Assembly: GCF_003172935.1 (NCBI RefSeq)
Contig: NZ_QGKS01000193.1
Span: 1-43,706, forward strand
DNA length: 43,706 bases
DNA from: Micromonospora sicca
GTDB taxonomy: Bacteria; Actinomycetota; Actinomycetes; Mycobacteriales; Micromonosporaceae
Direction: 5' to 3'
A program made the position numbers and the translations under genes. The notes beneath the pieces were generated by a model. That model searched no databases and was not told the origin of the DNA. It saw nothing but the letters and a program-made list of their open reading frames with translations. This document shows, piece by piece, positions 7,877 to 15,544 of the stretch. Within the stretch, counting starts at the first letter, position 1. Every line of letters starts with the position of its first letter.

Positions 7877-10339
7877 CTAAGGGTGGTCGAGGACCCGCTC
7901 GTCCTGCCGCGGCAGGGCGGGAGCCGGCGCCACCGGGGCGTCGCCGTCGGGCGACATCGGCAGTGCGGAGGCGACGCCCGCCGGATCGTCGTCCTCGGAA
8001 GGCAGGTTGGCGAGGACCACGTCGAGGACCCGCACCGCGTCGGACTTGGACAGCGGGTTGTTGCCGTTGCCGCACTTCGGGGACTGCACGCAGGACGGGC
8101 AGCCCGACTCGCAGCCGCACTCGGCGATCGCGTCGCGGGTGGCGCGGAGCCAGGCCGCCGCCGTCCCGTACGCCCGCTCGGCGAAACCGGCTCCGCCGGG
8201 GTGCCCGTCGTAGACGAAGACGGTGGGCGCTTCGGTGTCGGGGTGCACGGCGGTGGAGAGCCCGCCGATGTCCCAGCGGTCGCAGGTGGCCATCAGCGGC
8301 AGCAGGCCGATCGCGGCGTGCTCGGCGGCGTGCAGCGCACCCGGAATGTCGGCGGCCTCCACTCCGGCGGCGGCCAGCGACTCGGGCGAGAGCGTGAACC
8401 AGACCGCGACGGTACGCAGCTCCCGGGCGGGCAGGCCCAGCGGCCGGGTGTCGATCACCTCGCCGGAGGCGATCCGACGGCGCTGGTACGACACGACCTG
8501 GCTGGTCACGTCGACCTCGCCGAGGAAGAGCCCGAGCGGCCCGGCGTCCACGTACGACCGGACCGACACCACCGACAGCGAGGTGACGTCGCGGGCGTGG
8601 GTGGACCAGTCCGGCTCCTCGGCGTGCACCAGCGCGCACCCGTCGGCCAGGTCGAGCGAGTCGACCACGTACGAGACGCCCTGGTGCAGGTAGACCGCGC
8701 CGGGGTGGATGAGGAAGTGCGACGAGCCGCCGTCGACGGTGCCGAGCAGCCGCCCGGTGGACGCCTCGACCACGCAGACCGGTGCGCCGCCCTCGCCGCG
8801 CAGGTCGACGTCGGGGCGTTCCCGATGCCGCCAGTACCAGCCGGTGGGCCGCTGCCGCAGCGCGCCGGCCTCGACGAGCGAGTCGACCGCCTCCTTCGCG
8901 CCGTCGCCGAACAGTTCCAGGTCGGCCGGGGTGAGCGGGGCCTCGGCCGCGGCGCAGGCGAGCTGCGGGGCGAGGACGTACGGGTTGGCCGGGTCGAGCA
9001 CGGTCGCCTCGACGGGCCGGCCGAACAGCGCCTCCGGGTGGTGGACCAGGTAGGTGTCGAGTGGGTCGTCCCGGGCCACCAGCACGGCCAGGGCCTCGTC
9101 GCCGGAGCGGCCGGCCCGGCCGGCCTGCTGCCAGAGCGACGCCCGGGTGCCGGGCCAGCCGCAGATCAGCACGGCGTCGAGCCCGACCAGGTCGACGCCG
9201 AGTTCGAGGGCGTTGGTGGAGGCGAGGCCGAGCAGGTCGCCGTGCAGCAGGGCCCGTTCCAGCTCGCGTCGTTCCTCGCGCAGGTAGCCGGCCCGGTAGG
9301 CGGCCACCCGGTCGCCGAGCCCGGGGACCGCTTCGTCCAGGGCACGCCGGGCGGTCGCGGCGACCACCTCGGCGCCCTTGCGAGAGCGGATGAAGGCGAG
9401 GGTGCGTACCCCCTCGGCGACGCTGTCGGCGAGCAGGTCGGCGGTCTCCCGCAGCGCCGAACGCCGGACCGGCGCGAGGTCCACGGCCTCGGACGCGGGA
9501 TCACGAGGCAGCAGCGGCGGCTCCCAGAGCGCGAAGGTCACCCCGCCGCGCGGGGACGTGTCCTCGGTGACGGCGGCCACCGGCAGGCCGGTGAGCCGCC
9601 CGGCCGCCGTCGCCGGGTCACCCGACGTCGCCGAGGCCAGCACGAAGACGGGGGTACGACCGAAGCGGGCGCACTGCCGGCGCAGCCGGCGCAGCACGTG
9701 CGCCACGTGCGAGCCGAACACGCCGCGGTAGGTGTGGCACTCGTCGATGACCACGTACGCCAGCCGGCGCAGGAAGCCGGACCAGTGGGCGTGCCCGGGC
9801 AGGATGCCGTGGTGCAGCATGTCCGGGTTGGTCAGCACGAACCGGGAGTGCCGGCGGATCCACTCCCGCTCGGCGCGCGGGGTGTCCCCGTCGTAGCAGG
9901 CGGGGCGTACCCCGTCGAGTTCCAGGCCGGCGACGGCGCGTAACTGGTCGGCGGCGAGCGCCTTGGTCGGCGCCAGGTAGAGCACGGTGGCGCGCGGGTC
10001 GGCGAGCAGGGTGCTCAGCGCGGGGAGCTGGTACGCCAGCGACTTGCCGGACGCGGTGCCGGTGGCCACCACGACGTGCTGCCCGGCGTACGCCAGCTCG
10101 GCGGCCTCGGCCTGGTGCCGCCAGGGGGCGACCACGCCGCGGCGGGCGAACGCCGCCCGCAGTTCCGCTGGGGCCCAGGCCGGCCAGGGTGCCGGCTCGC
10201 CGGTGCTGGCCGGCACCCGCTCGACGTGGGTGACCGGGTCGGCGGTGTGCCGCGCGCGTAGCCGACGCAGCAGCTCGGCCGGCGGTCGCCCGGGGCCGGT
10301 GCCTGCGGATACGGTGGCGGCGGAGGTCACGTCCTGCAC
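7877..10339 (-). CDS. DEAD/DEAH-box helicase with DUF1998 Cys cluster (YprA/MrfA type)
   Basis: About 820 residues from GTG 10339 ([13 protein letters not shown]); GTG 10330 is an equally possible start. Helicase motifs in order: Q-like region [14 protein letters not shown], Walker [16 protein letters not shown], motif [22 protein letters not shown], motif [12 protein letters not shown], motif V region [20 protein letters not shown] and motif [16 protein letters not shown]. The C-terminus has the DUF1998 four-cysteine cluster [17 protein letters not shown]. In Bacillus the orthologue MrfA works in repair of mitomycin C damage; in actinomycetes (Rv3649, SCO3550) this gene neighbours bldG or the tad cluster, as here. 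It is transcribed divergently from bldG with 124 bp between the starts. Complete. Confidence 0.9.
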   Translation of the reverse strand: MQDVTSAATVSAGTGPGRPPAELLRRLRARHTADPVTHVERVPASTGEPAPWPAWAPAELRAAFARRGVVAPWRHQAEAAELAYAGQHVVVATGTASGKSLAYQLPALSTLLADPRATVLYLAPTKALAADQLRAVAGLELDGVRPACYDGDTPRAEREWIRRHSRFVLTNPDMLHHGILPGHAHWSGFLRRLAYVVIDECHTYRGVFGSHVAHVLRRLRRQCARFGRTPVFVLASATSGDPATAAGRLTGLPVAAVTEDTSPRGGVTFALWEPPLLPRDPASEAVDLAPVRRSALRETADLLADSVAEGVRTLAFIRSRKGAEVVAATARRALDEAVPGLGDRVAAYRAGYLREERRELERALLHGDLLGLASTNALELGVDLVGLDAVLICGWPGTRASLWQQAGRAGRSGDEALAVLVARDDPLDTYLVHHPEALFGRPVEATVLDPANPYVLAPQLACAAAEAPLTPADLELFGDGAKEAVDSLVEAGALRQRPTGWYWRHRERPDVDLRGEGGAPVCVVEASTGRLLGTVDGGSSHFLIHPGAVYLHQGVSYVVDSLDLADGCALVHAEEPDWSTHARDVTSLSVVSVRSYVDAGPLGLFLGEVDVTSQVVSYQRRRIASGEVIDTRPLGLPARELRTVAVWFTLSPESLAAAGVEAADIPGALHAAEHAAIGLLPLMATCDRWDIGGLSTAVHPDTEAPTVFVYDGHPGGAGFAERAYGTAAAWLRATRDAIAECGCESGCPSCVQSPKCGNGNNPLSKSDAVRVLDVVLANLPSEDDDPAGVASALPMSPDGDAPVAPAPALPRQDERVLDHP

Positions 10340-10463
10340 TCTCGCACTGGTGTTCGGAATTGGGAACCCGGGGCGGTGGGTATGGGGAGCCTTCGCCGGT
10401 GACCCGGCAGGGGTCTGGTGGGCGGGATGGTTAGATGCCCAGGAGAGTCTACGAGGAGGACCG

Positions 10464-10820
10464 ATGGAGCTGTCGCTGGCGACCCGCACCGTGGGGGAGC
10501 ACACGGTGCTCGAGGTCGGCGGTGAGGTGGACGTCTACACCGCGCCGCGGCTGCGGGAACGGCTCCTGGAACTGATCGACGGCGGGACCCGCCGGGTCGT
10601 GGTGGACCTGGGCCGGGTGGACTTCCTCGACTCGACCGGGCTCGGCGTGCTGGTCGGGGCCCTCAAGCGGCTCCGCTCGGCGGATGGCTCGTTCGCCCTG
10701 GTCTGCGACAAGGAGCCGCTGCTCAAGATCTTCCGGATCACCGCGCTGGACCAGGTCTTCCCGCTGCACCCCACGGTCGACGCGGCGATCAGCGCCGACC
10801 CGACCGGCGCCAGCGCGTGA
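10464..10820 (+). CDS. bldG: Anti-sigma factor antagonist BldG (STAS domain)
   Basis: 118 residues from ATG 10464, preceded by a strong ribosome-binding site (gaggagga). A single STAS domain: [20 protein letters not shown], then [20 protein letters not shown] with the phosphorylatable serine in D-S-T-G-L-G, and [20 protein letters not shown]. The sequence resembles Streptomyces BldG closely over its full length. BldG binds and releases anti-sigma factors depending on phosphorylation and controls development and antibiotic production. Gene order helicase - bldG - anti-sigma ATPase - hppA is the same as in Streptomyces. The stop overlaps the next start by one base. Confidence 0.92.
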   Translation: MELSLATRTVGEHTVLEVGGEVDVYTAPRLRERLLELIDGGTRRVVVDLGRVDFLDSTGLGVLVGALKRLRSADGSFALVCDKEPLLKIFRITALDQVFPLHPTVDAAISADPTGASA

Positions 10821-11254
10821 TGGCGACCGTCAAGCTCTCGTTCTCGCCCGCCCCGGTGCACGTGCGCACCGCCCGCCTGGTCGGCGTCGCGGTGGCCCGC
10901 CGGGCCGGGGTACGCGAGGACCTGCTGGACGAGGTGCGCCTGGCCATCGGTGAGGCGTGCACCCGGGCGGTGGCCCTGCACCGGCAGTACGGCCTGCACG
11001 ATCCGGTGCTGGTGGAGATGTCGGACTCCGGGGCGTACTCGGTGCGGGTGGTGGACCGGGCCCCGATCGAGGCGGGCATCGGCCTGGCCGCGCTGCCCCC
11101 GGACGAGTTGGCCAAGGAGTCGCTCAGCGAGGACGCGCTGACCACCGGCGTCGGCTTCGCCCTGCTCGCCGGCTTCGTCGAGGATCTCCAGGTCCGCCCG
11201 GTCGACGAGGGCATCGGCACCGAGGTCCGGATGGTGTGGCCGGTCGGCCGCTGA
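10820..11254 (+). CDS. Anti-sigma regulatory factor (RsbW-like ATPase fold), BldG partner
   Basis: 144 residues from ATG 10820, overlapping the bldG stop (TGATG). It shows a GHKL/HATPase_c-like fold: LSFSPAPVHVRTARLVGVAV, EDLLDEVRLAIGEACTRAVA at the N-box, a VRVVDRAP G1-like segment, and GVGFALLAGFVEDLQV as the G2-like segment. The usual Asn of the N-box (E-x-x-x-N) is replaced (GEACTRAVALH), so kinase activity is uncertain. The Streptomyces counterpart SCO3548 is the anti-sigma-like protein encoded beside bldG. It is followed by a terminator hairpin. Confidence 0.85.
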   Translation: MATVKLSFSPAPVHVRTARLVGVAVARRAGVREDLLDEVRLAIGEACTRAVALHRQYGLHDPVLVEMSDSGAYSVRVVDRAPIEAGIGLAALPPDELAKESLSEDALTTGVGFALLAGFVEDLQVRPVDEGIGTEVRMVWPVGR

Positions 11255-11273
11255 CCTGACAGTTCGTCCCGCA

Positions 11274-11301
11274 GGCCGCGTTCCCGCTCGGGAGCGCGGC
11301 C
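11274..11301 (+). terminator. Terminator hairpin after the bldG operon
   Basis: GGCCGCG (11274-11280) pairs with CGCGGCC (11295-11301), with an inner TCCCG/CGGGA stem and a two-base loop. Located 20 bp after the stop at 11254. No T tract. Confidence 0.75.
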
Positions 11302-11383
11302 TCGTCGTGCTGGTCGGCCCATATATCAGATTTTTCCTCGTAACACAGTCACGAAGATCATCGAGACAGGGTGCCCCCTCGGT

Positions 11384-11413
11384 GTGACCTCCAACACTGC
11401 GGAGGGCTACAGT
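11384..11413 (+). promoter_or_regulatory. Candidate hppA promoter
   Basis: GTGACC (11384-11389) and TACAGT (11408-11413) are separated by 18 bp, a fair match to TTGACA/TAnnnT. A 158-bp leader follows before the hppA ATG. The rest of the 316-bp gap (11255-11570) shows the bldG terminator and an unusually AT-rich patch at 11321-11360, but no gene. Confidence 0.4.
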
Positions 11414-11570
11414 ACCCGGGTTGTCAGCAAGTGACCCGTCCCGCAGCCAGCGGGAATGGGTGTTCATCGCTGGTCCGCGGTGGTGGGTTGGCGCGCTGGC
11501 GAGTTCGCATCCAGGCGTCGGCCCGTGCGTCTCCACGGCCGGCGCGAGTGTTCGGTACAGGAGGACATAG

Positions 11571-13925
11571 ATGTCCGGGACCTTGGCCGCCGACGGCGGC
11601 GCACTGTCCCTTACCGGAGCCAACACGACGTACGTCGTCATCGCCGCGGTCATCGCGCTGGTGGCGCTCGTCTTCGCCGCCGCCTTGACCAAGGCCGTGC
11701 TGGCAGCCGGTAAGGGCACCACCAACATGCAGGAGATCTCCGGGGCGGTGCAGGAGGGCGCTTCGGCGTACCTGCTGCGGCAGTTCCGGACCCTGGCGAT
11801 CTTCGTGGTGATCGCCGTCGTGCTGCTCTTCCTGCTGCCGGTGCACGACACCGACGGCAACCAGACCCTGGTGAAGATCGGCCGGTCGGCCTTCTTCGTG
11901 GTGGGTGCCCTGTTCAGCGCGTTCATCGGCGGCGCCGGCATGTGGCTGGCCACCCGCGCCAACCTGCGGGTCGCCGCGGCGGCCCGGGAGCGCGAAGGCG
12001 GCCGCGAGGGCGCCATGAAGATCGCCTTCCGGACCGGCGGCGTGGTCGGCTTCCTCACCGTCGGCCTCGGCCTCTTCGGTGCGGCGCTGGTCGTCATTCT
12101 CTTCCGGGGCGACGCGCCGACCGTGCTGGAGGGCTTCGGCTTCGGCGCCGCGCTGCTCGCCATGTTCATGCGGGTCGGCGGCGGCATCTTCACCAAGGCC
12201 GCCGACGTCGGCGCCGACCTGGTCGGCAAGGTCGAGCAGGGCATCCCCGAGGACGACCCGCGCAACGCCGCCACCATCGCCGACAACGTCGGCGACAACG
12301 TCGGCGACTGCGCCGGTATGGCCGCCGACCTCTTCGAGTCGTACGCGGTCACCCTGGTCGCCGCGCTGATCCTGGGCCGGGCCGCGTTCGGCGAGGACGG
12401 CCTGGTCTTCCCGCTGATCATCTCCACCATCGGCGTGCTGGTCGCGATTGTCGGCGTCTTCATCACCCGGCTGCGCGCCAGCGACCGCAACGGCCTGACC
12501 GCGATCAACCGGGCCTTCTACATCTCGGCGGTGCTCTCCGCGGTGCTGGTGGCGATCGCCGCCTACGCCTACCTGCCGGCGACCTTCGCCGAGCTGGAGG
12601 GTGGCCTGATCGACGTCGACCGGAACCCGCGGCTGGTGGCCATCGGCGCGGTGATCATCGGTATCGTGCTGGCCGCCGCGATCCAGGCGCTGACCGGCTA
12701 CTTCACCGAGACCAACCGGCGCCCGGTGCAGGACATCGGCAAGAGCTCGCAGACCGGTGCGGCCACCGTCATCCTCGCCGGCATCAGCATCGGCCTGGAG
12801 TCCGCGGTCTACTCCGCGCTGCTGATCGGCGCGGGTGTGTTCGGCGCGTTCCTGCTCGGCGGCAGCTCCATCACGCTCTCGCTCTTCGCGGTCGCGCTGG
12901 CCGGTACCGGCCTGCTCACCACCGTCGGCGTGATCGTCGCGATGGACACCTTCGGCCCGATCTCCGACAACGCCCAGGGCATCGCGGAGATGTCCGGCGA
13001 CATCGACGAGCACGGCGCGCGCACGCTGACCGAGCTGGACGCGGTCGGCAACACCACCAAGGCGATCACCAAGGGCATCGCGATCGCAACCGCGGTCCTC
13101 GCGGCGACCGCGCTGTTCGGCTCGTACACCGACACGCTGCGCAGCTCGTACGAGGACGCGGGGGTCGGCGACGCCGGGGCCGAGATCCTGAACGCGCTGA
13201 ACGTGGCCAACCCGCGCAACCTGGTCGGCCTGATCATCGGCGCGGCGGTGGTCTTCCTCTTCTCCGGCCTGGCCATCAACGCGGTCTCGCGGTCGGCCGG
13301 CGCGGTCGTGATGGAGGTCCGCCGGCAGTTCCGCGAGCTGCCCGGGATCATGGACCGCACCCAGCGCCCCGAGTACGGCAAGGTGGTCGACATCTGCACC
13401 CGGGACGCGCAGCGCGAGCTGATGACCCCCGGCCTGCTGGCCATCCTGGCGCCGATCGCGGTCGGCTTCGGCCTCGGCCCGGGCGCGCTGGCGTCCTACC
13501 TGGCCGGTGCGATCGGGGCGGGCACGCTGATGGCGGTCTTCCTGGCCAACTCCGGTGGCGCCTGGGACAACGCGAAGAAGCTGGTCGAGGACGGCGCGTA
13601 CGGCGGCAAGGGCTCCGACTCGCACGCCGCGACCGTCATCGGTGACACCGTCGGCGACCCGTTCAAGGACACCGCCGGCCCGGCGATCAACCCGCTGATC
13701 AAGGTGATGAACCTGGTCTCGCTGCTGATCGCGCCGGCCGTGGTGGCCTGGAGCGTGGGCGACGACCGGAACACCCCGCTGCGGGTGACGCTCGCCGTGG
13801 TCGCCGCGCTGATCATCGTGGCGGCCGTGGTGTTCAGCAAGCGCAAGGGCGTCGCGATGGCGGACACCGGCACCGACGCCGGCGCGGGCAGCCAGGAGGA
13901 GCGTCCGGAGCCGGTCAACGCCTGA
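11571..13925 (+). CDS. hppA: Membrane-bound proton-translocating pyrophosphatase
   Basis: 784 residues from ATG 11571 with ribosome-binding site ggagg at 11561. It hydrolyses pyrophosphate and pumps protons across the membrane. About 16 hydrophobic segments are visible. Active-site loops are complete: DVGADLVGKVEQGIPEDDPR then NAATIADNVGDNVGDCAGMA, later MDTFGPISDNAQGIAEMSG, and the C-terminal GGAWDNAKK with DSHAATVIGDTVGDPFKDT. In the GNTTKAITKG segment Lys and Thr occupy the positions that mark K+-independent proton pumps (the K+-dependent class has Ala and Gly). It follows bldG and its partner in the same order as Streptomyces, but has its own promoter and terminator. Confidence 0.95.
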   Translation: MSGTLAADGGALSLTGANTTYVVIAAVIALVALVFAAALTKAVLAAGKGTTNMQEISGAVQEGASAYLLRQFRTLAIFVVIAVVLLFLLPVHDTDGNQTLVKIGRSAFFVVGALFSAFIGGAGMWLATRANLRVAAAAREREGGREGAMKIAFRTGGVVGFLTVGLGLFGAALVVILFRGDAPTVLEGFGFGAALLAMFMRVGGGIFTKAADVGADLVGKVEQGIPEDDPRNAATIADNVGDNVGDCAGMAADLFESYAVTLVAALILGRAAFGEDGLVFPLIISTIGVLVAIVGVFITRLRASDRNGLTAINRAFYISAVLSAVLVAIAAYAYLPATFAELEGGLIDVDRNPRLVAIGAVIIGIVLAAAIQALTGYFTETNRRPVQDIGKSSQTGAATVILAGISIGLESAVYSALLIGAGVFGAFLLGGSSITLSLFAVALAGTGLLTTVGVIVAMDTFGPISDNAQGIAEMSGDIDEHGARTLTELDAVGNTTKAITKGIAIATAVLAATALFGSYTDTLRSSYEDAGVGDAGAEILNALNVANPRNLVGLIIGAAVVFLFSGLAINAVSRSAGAVVMEVRRQFRELPGIMDRTQRPEYGKVVDICTRDAQRELMTPGLLAILAPIAVGFGLGPGALASYLAGAIGAGTLMAVFLANSGGAWDNAKKLVEDGAYGGKGSDSHAATVIGDTVGDPFKDTAGPAINPLIKVMNLVSLLIAPAVVAWSVGDDRNTPLRVTLAVVAALIIVAAVVFSKRKGVAMADTGTDAGAGSQEERPEPVNA

Positions 13926-13939
13926 GGGGCGGCCGGCAG

Positions 13940-13973
13940 CGGTTCCCGGTCGGCGGACGCCGGCCGGGAACCG
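13940..13973 (+). terminator. hppA terminator
   Basis: A 15-bp stem (13940-13954 with 13959-13973, one G-T pair) closes a four-base loop 15 bp after the hppA stop. Very stable, no T tract. Confidence 0.8.
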
Positions 13974-14002
13974 TCCTGCTCCCGTCCATCGGTGAAACCT
14001 GA

Positions 14003-14034
14003 CCGGTGGCAGTTCCACCGGAAGGCCGTACGCT
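14003..14034 (+). promoter_or_regulatory. Promoter with overlapping palindrome upstream of lipoprotein gene
   Basis: TACGCT (14029-14034) lies seven bases before ATG 14042, as in a leaderless transcript. A perfect palindrome CCGGTGG-cagtt-CCACCGG (14003-14009, 14015-14021) covers where the -35 element should be (about 14006-14011), which suggests an operator rather than a terminator. Confidence 0.4.
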
Positions 14035-14041
14035 GCTTCGC

Positions 14042-14581
14042 ATGCGTACGCGCCGGGCGGCAACCGCCGGAAAGCTCACGGTGGTGCTGGCCACGCTCGC
14101 CCTCGTCCTCGCCGGCTGCGGCGGTCCGAGCCCCCGGGTCTGGGCCGCCTCGGTCTGCGAGGCGCTCACCCCGTGGCGCGCCGAGATCAACAAGCTGACC
14201 AGCAGCACCCAGCAGCAGATGACCGCGCAGACCACCCCGGCGCAGGCCAAGGAGAACCTGGTCCGGCTCTTCGCGGGCGCCGAGCAGGCCAGCGAGACCG
14301 CCCGCCGCAAGGTCGAGCAGGCCGGGGTGCCGGAGACCGACCACGGCGCGGAGATCTCCGCCGGCTTCCGGGCCTCGCTGAGCAAGGTCCGGGACGCCTA
14401 CGGTCGGGCCCGGGACACCATCGACGGACTGGACACCGGGGAGGCCAAGGCCTTCTACGATGGGGTCCGGGCCGCGGTGGAGACGCTCAACAAGGAGTAC
14501 GACGCGAGCGCGCTGGACACCGGCAAGCTCAGCTCCACCGAACTCAAACAGGCCTTCGACGAGGTCCCGGAGTGTCGCTGA
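14042..14581 (+). CDS. Predicted lipoprotein
   Basis: 179 residues from ATG 14042. A clear lipoprotein signal: basic MRTRRAATAGK, hydrophobic LTVVLATLALV, lipobox LAGC with Cys at about residue 25. The mature part is largely helical and charged (LTSSTQQQMTAQTTPAQAKE; ARRKVEQAGVPETDHGAEIS) with two more cysteines, one near the start (SVCEAL) and one at the end (PECR), which may form a disulphide. It lies between hppA and the topA region. I do not recognise a named family, and homologues in this position are annotated only as hypothetical lipoproteins. The 3' end overlaps the next gene by 10 bp. Confidence 0.8.
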   Translation: MRTRRAATAGKLTVVLATLALVLAGCGGPSPRVWAASVCEALTPWRAEINKLTSSTQQQMTAQTTPAQAKENLVRLFAGAEQASETARRKVEQAGVPETDHGAEISAGFRASLSKVRDAYGRARDTIDGLDTGEAKAFYDGVRAAVETLNKEYDASALDTGKLSSTELKQAFDEVPECR

Positions 14582-15183
14582 CGCCACCCTCCCCCGATCC
14601 GGTCCGGCAGCTCTCGCTGTTCTCCACCGAGGCGGCCGACCCGTCCCTGGCGGACCTGGCGGGCCTGCTCGCCGGGCCGGCGGAGGTGGTGCGGATGGGC
14701 GGGACGGCCCGGCTGTCGGTGGTGGTCGACGCCGCCTGGCGGGTGCACGTGCTGGTGGCCGAGCTGGCCGCGCGCGGGGTGCCGGCGAGCTGGGAGCCGA
14801 CCGAGGACGGCCGGCACCTGGTCCGCACCGCGTACGCCAGCACGCTGGCCCCGCTCGCGGTGGCCTGGTTGCGTGGCGCCGGGAAGCGACCGCCGGCCGG
14901 GTTCCACCTCAACGGGCGCCGGCTGCGGCTGTGGCTCGCCGCCGCCGGGGCCGCCGACCCACCCGGCTTCCTGCTCCGGCTCGGCGCCGGAGACCAGTCC
15001 TGCTGGCCGCAGGTGCGGGCGGCGCTGGCCGCGGGCGGCCTGGCCGGGGCGCTCCTCGACCCGGGGGCGGGCGGGCCGGCGTACCGGATCACCGGACGGC
15101 GGCGGCTCGCCCGGCTGGCCGAGCTGGTGGGTGACCGGCCACCCGCCGCGCCCGCGGCGGACTGGCCCGGCGGCGCAGCCTGA
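14572..15183 (+). CDS. Conserved hypothetical protein upstream of topA
   Basis: 203 residues from GTG 14572, which overlaps the lipoprotein stop by 10 bp and implies translational coupling. The sequence is soluble and Ala/Leu/Arg-rich: SLADLAGLLAGPAEVVRMGG, LSVVVDAAWRVHVLVAELAA, ARGVPASWEPTEDGRHLVRT, PPAGFHLNGRRLRLWLAAAG. No membrane segment, signal or catalytic motif is evident. Its position between hppA and topA is typical of actinomycetes, where such genes are annotated as hypothetical. The alternating pattern of an alpha/beta fold and His/Arg-rich surface could suit nucleic-acid binding, but that is only a guess. Confidence 0.75.
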   Translation: MSLTPPSPDPVRQLSLFSTEAADPSLADLAGLLAGPAEVVRMGGTARLSVVVDAAWRVHVLVAELAARGVPASWEPTEDGRHLVRTAYASTLAPLAVAWLRGAGKRPPAGFHLNGRRLRLWLAAAGAADPPGFLLRLGAGDQSCWPQVRAALAAGGLAGALLDPGAGGPAYRITGRRRLARLAELVGDRPPAAPAADWPGGAA

Positions 15184-15185
15184 GC

Positions 15186-15209
15186 CCGCCCGGGGTGGGG
15201 TCCGGGCGG
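15186..15209 (+). terminator. Possible terminator after the lipoprotein gene pair
   Basis: CCGCCCGG (15186-15193) pairs with CCGGGCGG (15202-15209) around an eight-base loop, directly after the stop at 15183. The rest of the 361-bp gap before topA (15184-15544) shows no gene; the topA promoter presumably lies in its second half, where a less GC-rich patch (about 15450-15475) occurs. Confidence 0.5.
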
Positions 15210-15544
15210 CCGTCGCGCCGGGCCCGCAACCCCCGTCGGCTGTCCGATCTCGGACACCGCCCGCCCGGCGGTTTGTCCAGGAAAACGGACCGGTGACGCC
15301 TCGGCCGAGGGTCCGTGATCGTCACAGTGGCCCGCTCCCCGCCCCACTCGCGGTGTACGGTGGCGCCGTCCGGCGGGAGTCTCCGCGTGGCCGGGCCGGC
15401 GGCCGCCACGTACCGACCGGTTTGCCGCCCGCGAAACCCGAAACGCGGCCGGCGCGTTACGTTGGACATCCGGACCGGCGGTGGTCCGGCCGGTGCAACA
15501 CGGCCCGAAACGGGCATGGAGCAGGAGTGAGGTCGGAGAGAGAC

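Noticed and set aside
11424..14063. An 879-codon antisense frame across hppA
   Set aside because: The product is rich in His/Asp/Gln/Arg without domain signatures. The plus strand encodes a complete pyrophosphatase.
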